Shown in pieces: positions 18,410-26,563 of a DNA stretch of 64,000 nt (positions are counted from its first letter, which is position 1; each line of letters opens with the position of its first letter). The notes under the pieces were generated by a model. It was not told the origin of the DNA and searched no databases. It saw only the letters and a program-made list of their open reading frames with translations. Both the position numbers and the translations under genes were made by a program. Source of the DNA: Aquabacterium sp. (GTDB lineage Bacteria; Pseudomonadota; Gammaproteobacteria; Burkholderiales; Burkholderiaceae_C); the NCBI RefSeq assembly GCF_016195855.1, contig NZ_JACPYU010000017.1:1-64000 (forward strand), given 5' to 3'.

Positions 18410-19651
18410 ATGACGTCGAATTGGACCTTTTGGGCAAATGCCCGTGAGCGATGGACGCTGCTGGTGAGCACGCTTCAGCAGTGGCCCTGGGCTCAGACTT
18501 ATCAGACCTTGCGCCAGCGTTTTCGTGAGGATCACCTGGGGGTGACGGCCGGCAGCCTGACTTTCACGACGACGATCGCGCTGGTGCCCCTGTTCACCGT
18601 GATGCTGGCCTTGTTCAGTGCCTTCCCGGTGTTTGCGCGTTTTCGCAAGGTGCTGGAGCAGCAGGTATTGAGCGGCATGGTGCCGGACGCCATCGCCAAG
18701 CCGGTGTTGCTGTCCTTGACCAAGTTCGCGACCAAGGCCAGCCAGATGGGCGGCCTGGGCCTGGTGGCGCTAGGCGTGACGGCCATGGCCCTGATGCTGA
18801 CGATCGACCACACCCTCAACAGCATCTGGCGCGTGCGCACCGTGCGGCCGATCGCGCAGCGCGTGCTGGTGTACTGGGCGGCCCTGACCCTGGGGCCCTT
18901 GCTGGTGGGGGCGAGCCTGTCGCTGACGTCTTACCTGCTGTCGGCCTCGGGGGGGCTGGTAGATGAGCTGCCGGGGGGCGTGGGCTTTTTGCTGAGCATG
19001 ATCGTGTTCATGCTGCAGACGGCGGGGTTCGCCTCGCTTTACAAGTTCGTGCCCAACACCTTCGTGCGCTGGGAGCATGCCTGGGGTGGTGCGCTGTTTG
19101 CGTCGACCGGCTTGGAGCTGGGGCAAAAAGGGCTGGCGATCTACCTGTCCAAGGTGCCGGTTTATTCGACCATCTATGGTGCGTTCGCGGCCGTGCCGCT
19201 GTTCCTGATCTGGATCTACCTGAGTTGGCTGATCATCCTGCTGGGCGCGGTGGTCACGGCTTACACGCCCAGCCTGTTGTCGCAGGTCAAGCGCTGGCCT
19301 GACACCCCTGGCCACCGCTTTGCCCTGTCCCTGGCCCTGTTGCGTGCCTTGCTGGCCGAGCAGCACGGCCCGGTGCATGGCCTGACGGGCGAGCAACTGG
19401 CGCAGCGCTTGCGCACCGACCCCTTGCAGATCGAACCCTTGCTGGAGTTGCTGCAAGGCCTGGACTGGATCGGCTTGCTGGACGAGCCCCAGGTGGACAC
19501 GGGTGGGCGCTTCGTGCTGTTGTGCGATCCGCAGGTCACCCTGGTGGCGCCGCTGGTGGGCGAGGTTCTGCTGAGGCCCGATGGCTTCACGGAAGGCTTC
19601 TGGAGCCGGGCAGGCATGGAGCGCATGACCCTGGCAGAGGCCTTGTCCTGA
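18410..19651 (+). CDS. YihY family inner membrane protein
   Basis: Polytopic membrane protein of the YihY/virulence factor BrkB-like family (UPF0761). The 413-residue product has the typical start with REDHLGVTAGSLTFTTTIALVPL (about residues 41-63) and roughly six membrane segments up to about residue 290. A soluble C-terminal domain of about 120 residues follows, containing GEQLAQRLRTDPLQIEPLLELLQGL, which resembles a winged-helix-like module seen in longer family members. The role is not established; a tie to envelope function is only inferred. Confidence 0.88.
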   Translation: MTSNWTFWANARERWTLLVSTLQQWPWAQTYQTLRQRFREDHLGVTAGSLTFTTTIALVPLFTVMLALFSAFPVFARFRKVLEQQVLSGMVPDAIAKPVLLSLTKFATKASQMGGLGLVALGVTAMALMLTIDHTLNSIWRVRTVRPIAQRVLVYWAALTLGPLLVGASLSLTSYLLSASGGLVDELPGGVGFLLSMIVFMLQTAGFASLYKFVPNTFVRWEHAWGGALFASTGLELGQKGLAIYLSKVPVYSTIYGAFAAVPLFLIWIYLSWLIILLGAVVTAYTPSLLSQVKRWPDTPGHRFALSLALLRALLAEQHGPVHGLTGEQLAQRLRTDPLQIEPLLELLQGLDWIGLLDEPQVDTGGRFVLLCDPQVTLVAPLVGEVLLRPDGFTEGFWSRAGMERMTLAEALS

Positions 19652-19764
19652 ATGGGCTGCCCGATCAGGGGGAACCCGGGGCGGCGACAGCACGAATGCG
19701 GCTGGCGGGGCCAAGCTTGGCTGCCCGCCAGCCGGTTTTCTGGCCCCGAGGCCCCATTTGCCTC

Positions 19765-19794
19765 TTGGCGAGCGCGTGCCGATGCGGCTATATT
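19765..19794 (+). promoter_or_regulatory. candidate sigma70 promoter of the CBS-domain gene
   Basis: TTGGCG at 19765-19770 and TATATT at 19789-19794 are separated by 18 nt, and the DNA just downstream is AT-rich compared with the surroundings. It lies about 50 nt before the ribosome site (GAGGAGA) and the ATG at 19846. The 190-nt gap upstream has no coding signal I can see. Confidence 0.5.
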
Positions 19795-19845
19795 GGACAA
19801 CATCTATCCCCATAATTTTTGTGCAACCGATCGAGGAGACAGACC

Positions 19846-20316
19846 ATGAAAGTCAGCGATATCCTGCGAGTCAAAGGCAGCACCCTGTTCACCGTTCAGC
19901 CCGATCAGCCGTTGGCCGAGGCCACGACGACGATGGCCGAACATGACATCGGCTCGCTCGTGGTGATGGAGCATGGCGATCTGGTGGGCATGCTCACCTT
20001 CCGCGAAGTGATTCAAGGTGTGGTGCGCAATGGCGGCTCCGTGGGGAACCTGGCCGTGCGCTCGGTGATGGACGATCACCCCCTGACCTGCACCCCCGAG
20101 ACCGAAATCGATGAAGTGCGCCGCATGATGCTCAATCGCCACGCGCGCTACATGCCGGTCATGACCCAAAAGACCCTGATGGGTGTGATCTCTTTTTACG
20201 ACGTGGCCAAGGCCGTGGTGGACGGGCAGGACTTCGAAAACCGCATGCTCAAGGCCTATATCCGCGACTGGCCGGTTGAGGAAGAGGCCGAGCGCGAGCG
20301 TCCGGCCTTGCTCTGA
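19846..20316 (+). CDS. two-CBS-domain protein
   Basis: Product of 156 residues made almost entirely of two CBS domains (about residues 8-62 and 75-130), a Bateman module that usually senses adenosine nucleotides. No membrane segment or catalytic domain is present. It has a strong ribosome site (GAGGAGACAGACC-ATG) and a good upstream promoter candidate, and a terminator follows, so it looks monocistronic. The partner protein is unknown. Confidence 0.9.
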   Translation: MKVSDILRVKGSTLFTVQPDQPLAEATTTMAEHDIGSLVVMEHGDLVGMLTFREVIQGVVRNGGSVGNLAVRSVMDDHPLTCTPETEIDEVRRMMLNRHARYMPVMTQKTLMGVISFYDVAKAVVDGQDFENRMLKAYIRDWPVEEEAERERPALL

Positions 20317-20343
20317 GGCCTGCGCCCCTTGATGCGCTTGACG

Positions 20344-20367
20344 ACGCCCGGTTCTGCCGGGCGTTTT
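20344..20367 (+). terminator. rho-independent terminator after the CBS-domain gene
   Basis: Perfect 8-bp stem ACGCCCGG/CCGGGCGT with a 5-nt TTCTG loop, followed by TTT and then GCATT. It sits 28 nt after the CBS gene and before aroC, in the orientation of transcription. Confidence 0.8.
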
Positions 20368-20443
20368 GCATTCCGGGTGCCAGGCGCGGGCTGATGGGGG
20401 ACAATAGCGGTCTTCCGCTTTCGACTTCTCAGAAATTGGCGCT

Positions 20444-21544
20444 ATGGCTGGCAGCACCCTTGGTCTTTTGTTCACGGTGACGAACTTCGGCGAATCGCAT
20501 GGCCCGGCCATCGGTTGCGTGATCGACGGCTGCCCTCCGGGCATGGCCTTGTCCGAGGCCGATTTGCAGACTGATCTGGACCGCCGCCGTCCCGGCACCT
20601 CCCGCCACGTCACGCAGCGCAACGAGCCCGATGTCGTCGAGATCCTCAGCGGCGTCTACGAAGGCAAGACCACGGGGGCGCCCATTGCCCTGCTGATCCG
20701 CAACACGGACCAGCGCAGCAAGGACTACGGCAACATCCTGCAGACCTTCCGCCCCGGGCACGCCGACTACACCTACTGGCACAAATACGGCATCCGCGAC
20801 CCGCGTGGTGGTGGCCGATCCTCTGCGCGCATGACCGCCCCGATGGTGGCGGCGGGCGCCGTGGCCAAGAAGTGGCTGCGCGAGCAGTTCGGGACCGAGA
20901 TCCGCGCCTGCATGACCCAGCTGGGCACCATGCCGATTGCCTTCGAGGGTTGGGAACATGTGCCCAACAACCCTTTCTTTGCGCCCAATGTCAGCCAGAT
21001 CGAGGCGCTGGAAGCCTATATGGACGAGTTGCGCAAGGAGGGTGACTCCTGCGGCGCCAAGTTGATCGTCGAGGCGTCGGGCATGCCCGTGGGCCTGGGT
21101 GACCCGCTGTTCGACAAGCTGGATGCCGACATTGCCTACGCGATGATGGGCATCAACGCGGTCAAGGGCGTGGAGATCGGTGCGGGCTTCGAGAGCGTGA
21201 GCCAGCGCGGCACGGTGCACGGCGACGAGCTGTACCCGGATGGTTTTGCCTCCAACCACGCCGGTGGTGTGCTGGGTGGCATCTCGACCGGGCAGGATCT
21301 GCGCGTGGCCATTGCCATCAAGCCGACCAGCTCGATCCGCTCGCCGCGCCAGTCCATCGACCTCCATGGTCAGCCGGCGACGGTGGAAACCTTTGGCCGT
21401 CACGACCCGTGCGTGGGCATCCGCGCCACGCCGATTGCCGAGGCGATGCTGGCCCTGGTGCTGATCGACCATGCGCTGCGCCATCGCGCGCAGTGCGGTG
21501 ATGTCCTGGTGGACACGCCGCAGATCGCGGCGCGCCGGCCCTGA
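20444..21544 (+). CDS. aroC: chorismate synthase
   Basis: Last step of the shikimate pathway: 5-enolpyruvylshikimate 3-phosphate to chorismate, requiring reduced FMN. The 366-residue product shows the family signatures [18 protein letters not shown] (about residues 17-34), [14 protein letters not shown] (about 123-136) and the C-terminal [17 protein letters not shown]. Start and length are standard. Chorismate is also the substrate of the PabB-PabC protein encoded 1.6 kb away. A hairpin terminator follows. Confidence 0.97.
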   Translation: MAGSTLGLLFTVTNFGESHGPAIGCVIDGCPPGMALSEADLQTDLDRRRPGTSRHVTQRNEPDVVEILSGVYEGKTTGAPIALLIRNTDQRSKDYGNILQTFRPGHADYTYWHKYGIRDPRGGGRSSARMTAPMVAAGAVAKKWLREQFGTEIRACMTQLGTMPIAFEGWEHVPNNPFFAPNVSQIEALEAYMDELRKEGDSCGAKLIVEASGMPVGLGDPLFDKLDADIAYAMMGINAVKGVEIGAGFESVSQRGTVHGDELYPDGFASNHAGGVLGGISTGQDLRVAIAIKPTSSIRSPRQSIDLHGQPATVETFGRHDPCVGIRATPIAEAMLALVLIDHALRHRAQCGDVLVDTPQIAARRP

Positions 21545-21568
21545 TCTGGCCCGCGCTGTCAACCATGC

Positions 21569-21599
21569 AAAGGGCCTTCGGGCTCTTTTTGCCTTTTTT
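21569..21599 (+). terminator. rho-independent terminator of aroC
   Basis: Stem AAAGGGCC (21569-21576) pairs with GGCTCTTT (21581-21588) around a TTCG tetraloop, with one G-U pair. It is followed by TT and, after GCC, a run of six T. It lies 25 nt after the aroC stop and just before the convergent gloA gene, so it may serve mainly aroC. Confidence 0.8.
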
Positions 21600-21609
21600 C
21601 CCTTTTGGC

Positions 21610-22029
21610 TTATCGCTTGAGCTCGCTGGCCGCTTCTGGCCGCTCGATGAGCTCGACCTTGTAGCCATCAGGGTCTGTCAGGAAGGCGATGACGGTGTTG
21701 CCGCCCTTGATGGGGCCTGCCTCGCGCGAGACCGCGCCCCCCAGCGTGGCGACTTTGGCGCGGGCCGCGTCACACACGGCGGCTGCGTTGTCCACACCGA
21801 TGGCGATGTGGCCGTAAGCCGTGCCCAGCTCGTACTGCTCGACGCCGTAGTTGTAGGTCAGCTCCAGCTCGGCATGTTCAGGGTTGCGCCCGTAGCCCAG
21901 GAAGGCCAGCGTGTACTGCTGCTCAGGGCGGTCGGTGGTGCGCAGCAGGGTCATGCCCATCACCTGGGTGTAGAAGTCGATCGAGCGCTGGAGGTTGCCA
22001 ACGCGCAGCATGGTGTGCAGCAGTCGCAT
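21610..22029 (-). CDS. gloA: lactoylglutathione lyase (glyoxalase I)
   Basis: Metalloenzyme that isomerises the hemithioacetal of methylglyoxal and glutathione to S-lactoylglutathione. The 139-residue product begins [20 protein letters not shown], with the metal-ligand His5, and contains ELELTYNYG with a ligand Glu, YGHIAIGVD with a ligand His, and [12 protein letters not shown] with the last Glu. These match the bacterial nickel-type enzyme. I chose the ATG at 22029; longer frames add 24 unrelated residues. Confidence 0.95.
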   Translation of the reverse strand: MRLLHTMLRVGNLQRSIDFYTQVMGMTLLRTTDRPEQQYTLAFLGYGRNPEHAELELTYNYGVEQYELGTAYGHIAIGVDNAAAVCDAARAKVATLGGAVSREAGPIKGGNTVIAFLTDPDGYKVELIERPEAASELKR

Positions 22030-22097
22030 GGTGGGGTTCGCTTGTGTTGGTGGAAGCCTGTTGAGGGAGGTCGGCGGCCATTGTGGCAGCAGGCCCG

Positions 22098-24014
22098 TCA
22101 CCGTGTCGACGAGGCGGCTTTGTCCAGCCTGACGGGCAGCCAGCCACGCACGCTGTTGAGCAAGGCCATGCCTTGGGCCCGGTCCAGATCGCCCAGCGTC
22201 AGGATGCGTTCGGCCAGCAAGCCGTCGGCCAGGACGCTGGCGCGCATCACACCGGGTAGCAGCCCTGAAGCCAGCGGGGGGGTGTACCAGTGGCCGTCCA
22301 GTTGCAGGGCCAGGTTGCCGATGGTGAACTCGGTGAGCTCGCCCGCCAGGTTGAACAGCAAGGTGTCAAACGCGCCGTTCTGCGGGGCGAAGGGCGCATA
22401 GGCCTGCCGGCGGGTGGTCTTGTGCCGGATGAAGTCGTCGGCGGGGGGCATGGCGTGGTCGGCCAGGCGCACCGTCAAGGTTGGCTGATCGGCAGGCATC
22501 TGGGTGGCCGGCGTGGCCTGAGGGGCAGCCCCCGGGCCGCTCAACAGGCTGGCCTGTGCATCAATGTGGCCGTCGACGGACAGCAGCAGCCGCACCTTGT
22601 GCACCTCGGCCGGGTGGGCGTGGTACAGGGCACTCAGGGCCTCCTTGATGCGTTGTTCGTGCGCCTCGTCCCAGGCCCAGCCAAAGTGCCGGGCGCTTCG
22701 CGCAAGGCGCTGCAGGTGCAGCTCCAGGCGGGGGATCCAGCCTTGCTCCAGCCGCAGCGACTCCAGCAGCTGGAAGGGGCGGTCGGCCCGGTTGAGGAAG
22801 GCCTGCTTGGCGTGCCATTCGGCGATCTCGCCCTCAGGGGTGGCGTCCAGCGTGATGCCGCTGCCAATGCCGCAGTGGACGGACCAGGGGGCGGGCGGTG
22901 GCGGGGTATGGACGCAGACGGTGCGGATGGGCACGTTGAAGGTGACCCGGCCACCAGGTGCCATCAGGCCCACTGCGCCGCAATACACGCCCCTGGCGCT
23001 GCGCTCCAGCCGGGCGATGTGGTGCATGGCCTGGCGCTTGGGGGCGCCCGTGACCGAGCCGCAAGGAAAGAGCGCGGCAAAGACTTCGCTGAGCTTGAGG
23101 CCCGCCCGGCTTTGCGCCGTGACGGTGGAGGTCATTTGCCAGACGGTGGGCAGGGCCTGCACGTCAAACAGCGAGGGCACCTTCACGCTGCCGACTTCGG
23201 CGACCCGGGACAGGTCGTTGCGCAGCAGGTCCACGATCATGAGGTTTTCGGCGCGCTCCTTGGTGCTGGTGCGCAGGTGGGCTGCGGCTGCGGCATCGGC
23301 CTGGGCGTCCAGGCCACGGGCGGCCGTGCCCTTCATGGGGCGGGTGGTGAGCGTGTGGCCGTCCCAGTCAAAGAACAACTCGGGGGACACGCTCAGCACC
23401 GCGCCCGGTGCGCGGCAGGCGGCGCGCGCATCCAGCATCAGCCCGTAGCCTTGTGGCTGGCTGCGACGCAAGGCCATGAAGTAGGGCCACAGCGAGGCCG
23501 GCGCACCTTGGTAGGCGGCGTGGCGTTGCGTGGTCAGGTTGATCTGGTAGACCTCGCCCGCGCGGATCAACTCGTGGATCTGCTGGACGCGCTGCCTGGC
23601 GGCTTCGTCATCCAGATCAGCCTGCCAGGGGCCGGCAGACCAGTCGGTGGCAGTGTCGGTGGAAGCGTCGGCAGAAGAGCTCCTGATGGCCGGCGCGACC
23701 TCATCACCTGCCCAGGCCTGAGCTTCGTCGAACACGGCCCACACAGCATAAGGCTGGCCGGGCGGCAAGGCCTTGACGGGCAGGTGTGGGTCCAGCCCCG
23801 GTGCGGCTTCGTAGGCCACCCAGCCTACGCACCATTGGCCGGCTTGGGCGTGGGCGTGGGCAGCGTCCAGCAAGCCTGCCACCTGGGCGGGATCATGGGC
23901 GACCAGCCAGCGAACAGGGCGCTCGAAACGCCAGCGCTGGCGTGGGCCATCCTGCCCCTCGTGCCCCGGAAAATCCAGTAGCGCGGTGGGCAGGCGCGGG
24001 TCTTGGTCAAGCAC
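22098..24014 (-). CDS. pabB: bifunctional aminodeoxychorismate synthase component I / aminodeoxychorismate lyase
   Basis: Fused enzyme for 4-aminobenzoate synthesis in the folate pathway. Residues about 1-390 form the chorismate-binding PabB part, with [10 protein letters not shown] (the lysine that marks aminodeoxychorismate synthase), then [20 protein letters not shown] and [13 protein letters not shown]. Residues about 400-638 form a PabC-like class IV aminotransferase fold with [16 protein letters not shown] and LLPGVMR. No good ATG fits, so I chose GTG at 24014, which overlaps the dsbB stop in GTGCTTGA. A separate glutaminase subunit PabA is not in the window. Confidence 0.9.
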   Translation of the reverse strand: MLDQDPRLPTALLDFPGHEGQDGPRQRWRFERPVRWLVAHDPAQVAGLLDAAHAHAQAGQWCVGWVAYEAAPGLDPHLPVKALPPGQPYAVWAVFDEAQAWAGDEVAPAIRSSSADASTDTATDWSAGPWQADLDDEAARQRVQQIHELIRAGEVYQINLTTQRHAAYQGAPASLWPYFMALRRSQPQGYGLMLDARAACRAPGAVLSVSPELFFDWDGHTLTTRPMKGTAARGLDAQADAAAAAHLRTSTKERAENLMIVDLLRNDLSRVAEVGSVKVPSLFDVQALPTVWQMTSTVTAQSRAGLKLSEVFAALFPCGSVTGAPKRQAMHHIARLERSARGVYCGAVGLMAPGGRVTFNVPIRTVCVHTPPPPAPWSVHCGIGSGITLDATPEGEIAEWHAKQAFLNRADRPFQLLESLRLEQGWIPRLELHLQRLARSARHFGWAWDEAHEQRIKEALSALYHAHPAEVHKVRLLLSVDGHIDAQASLLSGPGAAPQATPATQMPADQPTLTVRLADHAMPPADDFIRHKTTRRQAYAPFAPQNGAFDTLLFNLAGELTEFTIGNLALQLDGHWYTPPLASGLLPGVMRASVLADGLLAERILTLGDLDRAQGMALLNSVRGWLPVRLDKAASSTR

Positions 24015-24492
24015 GGCGGTCGGGGGTGACGATGCTGTAGAGCAGGGCCATGCCCACCACGGCAAACAGGGCCAGGCTCCAGAACTCGAAGGGCACGCCC
24101 AGCACGCTGGCGGCGGCATCGGCGCAGGACGCGCGCACCTCGAAGATGTCGGGCCAGCGCGTGTCAGCACCAACGAAGGTGATGACCTTGTCGGCGAAGG
24201 TCAGCGCGCACGATGCCGATTTGGCCGCGACGAAGTGCTGCCACAGGGCCGCTGCAATGCCGCCCAGCGTCAAGGTCAAGGTCAGGGCCGACAGCGCGCG
24301 GCGCGGCATGCCAGGCAAGGCGGCACCGACCAGGCACAGCACCGTCAGCACGATGAAGATCATGCGCTGCAGGATGCACCAGGGGCAGGGCTCCATGCCG
24401 AATTTGTGCTGGGCCAGCAAAGCCAGCGCAACGGACAGGCCGCTGGCCAGGCCCATCAGGCTGAGTGCGAGACGCGGTGACAACTTGGCCAT
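24007..24492 (-). CDS. dsbB: disulfide bond formation protein B
   Basis: Inner-membrane quinone reductase that reoxidises periplasmic DsbA. The 161-residue product has four hydrophobic segments and both cysteine pairs: C36-x-x-C39 in EPCPWC, and the second-loop cysteines in SASCALTF and RASCADAA. I chose the ATG at 24492 (MAKLSPRL); a TTG four codons upstream is possible. It starts 8 nt after the ridA stop and overlaps the pabBC start. Confidence 0.94.
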   Translation of the reverse strand: MAKLSPRLALSLMGLASGLSVALALLAQHKFGMEPCPWCILQRMIFIVLTVLCLVGAALPGMPRRALSALTLTLTLGGIAAALWQHFVAAKSASCALTFADKVITFVGADTRWPDIFEVRASCADAAASVLGVPFEFWSLALFAVVGMALLYSIVTPDRRA

Positions 24493-24500
24493 GATGGGGC

Positions 24501-24956
24501 TCAACGCACTTCGGCGATCAACTCGATTTCGACGCAGGCACCCAGCGGGATCTGGGCCACGCCGAAAGCGCTGCGGGCATGCACGCCGGCTTCACCGAAG
24601 ACCTCGCCCAGCAACTCCGAGCAGCCATTGGTGACCAGGTGGTGCTCGGTGAAGTCCGGGGCGCTGTTGACCAGGCTCATGACCTTGACGATGCGCACGA
24701 CCTTGTCCAGGCCACCGGCAGCCACGCTGAGCGTGCCCATCAGGTCGATGGCGACGTTGCGTGCGGCTGCCTTGCCTTCGGCCGTGGCCATGTTCTTGCC
24801 CAGCTGGCCCGCCCAGACCTGGCCGTCTTTCTTGGCGATGTGGCCGGACAGAAAGACCAGGTTACCGGTACGCACGAAGGGCACATAGGCGGCAGCGGGC
24901 ACCGACACCGGGGGAAGGGTGATGCCGAGGTCTTTGAGGCGTTGTTCGATGGACAT
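24501..24956 (-). CDS. RidA family protein (YjgF/YER057c/UK114)
   Basis: Member of the RidA family, whose archetype hydrolyses reactive enamine/imine intermediates released by PLP enzymes. The 151-residue product is longer at the N-terminus than classical RidA and resembles the YjgF subgroup with LVFLSGHIAKKDGQV and ARNVAIDLMGTL. The C-terminal block is KVMSLVNSAPDFTEHH, then GVAQIPLGACVEIELIAEV. The arginine of classical RidA at the equivalent of RSAFGVAQIPLGA is not in the usual context, so enzymatic activity is uncertain. Confidence 0.9.
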   Translation of the reverse strand: MSIEQRLKDLGITLPPVSVPAAAYVPFVRTGNLVFLSGHIAKKDGQVWAGQLGKNMATAEGKAAARNVAIDLMGTLSVAAGGLDKVVRIVKVMSLVNSAPDFTEHHLVTNGCSELLGEVFGEAGVHARSAFGVAQIPLGACVEIELIAEVR

Positions 24957-25113
24957 GGTCAGCGTGGGTTCAAATATCGGTTTGTGCCGCAGGCAGCGGC
25001 CTGAACGGGAATGCTACACCGACTGCCTGACGCCCGGTTTGACAGGGTGATACACGCCGTGTGCGGCAAACAGGCGGCAGATCAATCAATGCAAGGCAGG
25101 AAGGTGCCGATCG

Positions 25114-25983
25114 ATGACGATGGCAGGTGTGAGTGTGGGGCTGCTGGGGCTGGCCATTGTGGCGAGCTGGTGGCCGAGCCGGGCACCAGGCGGCGCTGCT
25201 TCCGCCTGGGTGCCGCCCTGGTGCCTGTTGCTGGTGGCCGCCGTGCTGGCCGGCTTGATCGGTGGCGTGTTGAGCTGGCCAGCCTTGTTGCCGCTGGCCG
25301 GCTTCATGTGCCTGGGTTGGTTGACGCAGGAATGGGCCAGGTCGAGATGGCCCGTTGTGGTTTTCGGGGCGATGGCGCTCGCGCTGGCCTTGCATGCCTT
25401 TCCCTGGTTCCAGCGCGTGCCGGTGTTCGAGGCGGTGCAACTGAGCGCGGGTGCGCCATCTTTCGCCTTGTTCGCCAGTGTGGACAAGGCTTTGGCGGGC
25501 CTGGGCCTGCTGGTCTGGGTGTGCCGGCGCTGCAGTTCGCTGAGCGAGGTGATCACGATGCTGCGCGCGACGGTGCCCGTCTTGCTGCTCACTGTGGTCG
25601 CGGTGCTGGGGTTGGGTGTGATGAGCCATGCGGTGCACTGGGATCCCAAATGGCCCGCGCAGGCGCCGGCCTTCCTGGCGGTCAACCTGCTGTTCACCTG
25701 TGTGGCCGAAGAGGCCTTCTTCCGGGGGCTGTTGCAGGCACGGCTGACCCAGGCCTTGGGGGCATCACCGCTGGCTTGCTGGTTGCCGGCGCTGGTGTCG
25801 GCGGGCTTGTTTGGCGCGGTCCACCTGGGTGGTGGTTGGCCATTGGCGGTGCTGGCTGGCGTGGCTGGCCTGGGTTACGCCGTGGCCTATGCACGCACCC
25901 GGCGCATCGAGTCGGCCATCCTCACGCATGTGGCCGTCAACGCCACGCACTTCTTGCTGTTCACTTATCCTGCACTGGCCTGA
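25114..25983 (+). CDS. CPBP family intramembrane glutamic endopeptidase
   Basis: Membrane protease-like protein of the CPBP (Abi/CAAX protease) family. The 289-residue product has about eight hydrophobic segments. The motifs are intact: E199-E200-AFF-R204, then GAVHLGGG with a catalytic-type His, and the C-terminal HVAVNATHF. The substrate is unknown; members act in prenyl-protein maturation, bacteriocin immunity or protein sorting. It stands alone on the + strand with about 150 nt upstream. A second ATG lies two codons in. Confidence 0.88.
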   Translation: MTMAGVSVGLLGLAIVASWWPSRAPGGAASAWVPPWCLLLVAAVLAGLIGGVLSWPALLPLAGFMCLGWLTQEWARSRWPVVVFGAMALALALHAFPWFQRVPVFEAVQLSAGAPSFALFASVDKALAGLGLLVWVCRRCSSLSEVITMLRATVPVLLLTVVAVLGLGVMSHAVHWDPKWPAQAPAFLAVNLLFTCVAEEAFFRGLLQARLTQALGASPLACWLPALVSAGLFGAVHLGGGWPLAVLAGVAGLGYAVAYARTRRIESAILTHVAVNATHFLLFTYPALA

Positions 25984-26021
25984 AGCACCCTTGACGCCGC
26001 CGTGATGGACAACACGCGCGC

Positions 26022-26426
26022 TCAGGGTTTGGGGGCTTGCGGGTAGTGAGGCAGGCCATCGTCTGGCGCGTCCCACCAGCTGCAGGCTGACGCCACATAG
26101 GCATGAAAGGCCGGGCGGGCCTGGATGGGCTCGTCCACCGTGCCCATGCGCACGCGCAGCACACCCGGCAGGCTGTCTCGCTCACTGTAGATGGGTGAGC
26201 CGCAACACTTGCAGAACCAGCGGCGTTTGCCCGGCGTGGCTTCATACGCCTGCATCAAGGCTTGCCCCGAGACCAGCTCGAAGTCGGCCGCCTGGATGGG
26301 CGCGTTACCGGCAAAGGCTGTGCCCTGCGCCTTGCGGCACTGGCTGCAATAACAGACCTGGATGGGTGGGATCTCGGTGTGGATGCGGAATTGAATGCCC
26401 CCGCACAGGCAGCTTCCTGTGTTCAT
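26022..26426 (-). CDS. GFA family protein (glutathione-dependent formaldehyde-activating-like)
   Basis: Small zinc protein of the GFA/Gfa-like family. The 134-residue product starts MNTGSCLCGGIQFRI and keeps the ligand cysteines: C-x-C in SCLCGG, CYCSQCRKAQG, and CKCCGSPIYSE. Despite the family name, members are often not true formaldehyde-glutathione catalysts, so only the fold is assigned. The ATG at 26426 gives the family-typical start; an in-frame ATG nine codons upstream is possible. It is convergent with the CPBP gene. Confidence 0.9.
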   Translation of the reverse strand: MNTGSCLCGGIQFRIHTEIPPIQVCYCSQCRKAQGTAFAGNAPIQAADFELVSGQALMQAYEATPGKRRWFCKCCGSPIYSERDSLPGVLRVRMGTVDEPIQARPAFHAYVASACSWWDAPDDGLPHYPQAPKP

Positions 26427-26563
26427 GGCCAGATTGTGCAGCGCCTTGTCCATCCCCCGTTCATCGGCCCCAATCGGGGCGGCTTGCCGGCATTTAACGC
26501 GCTCAACACAATGCCGTTGCCATCGATACAGGTGGCAACACAAAAAATGCAGGTGGCAGGGCA

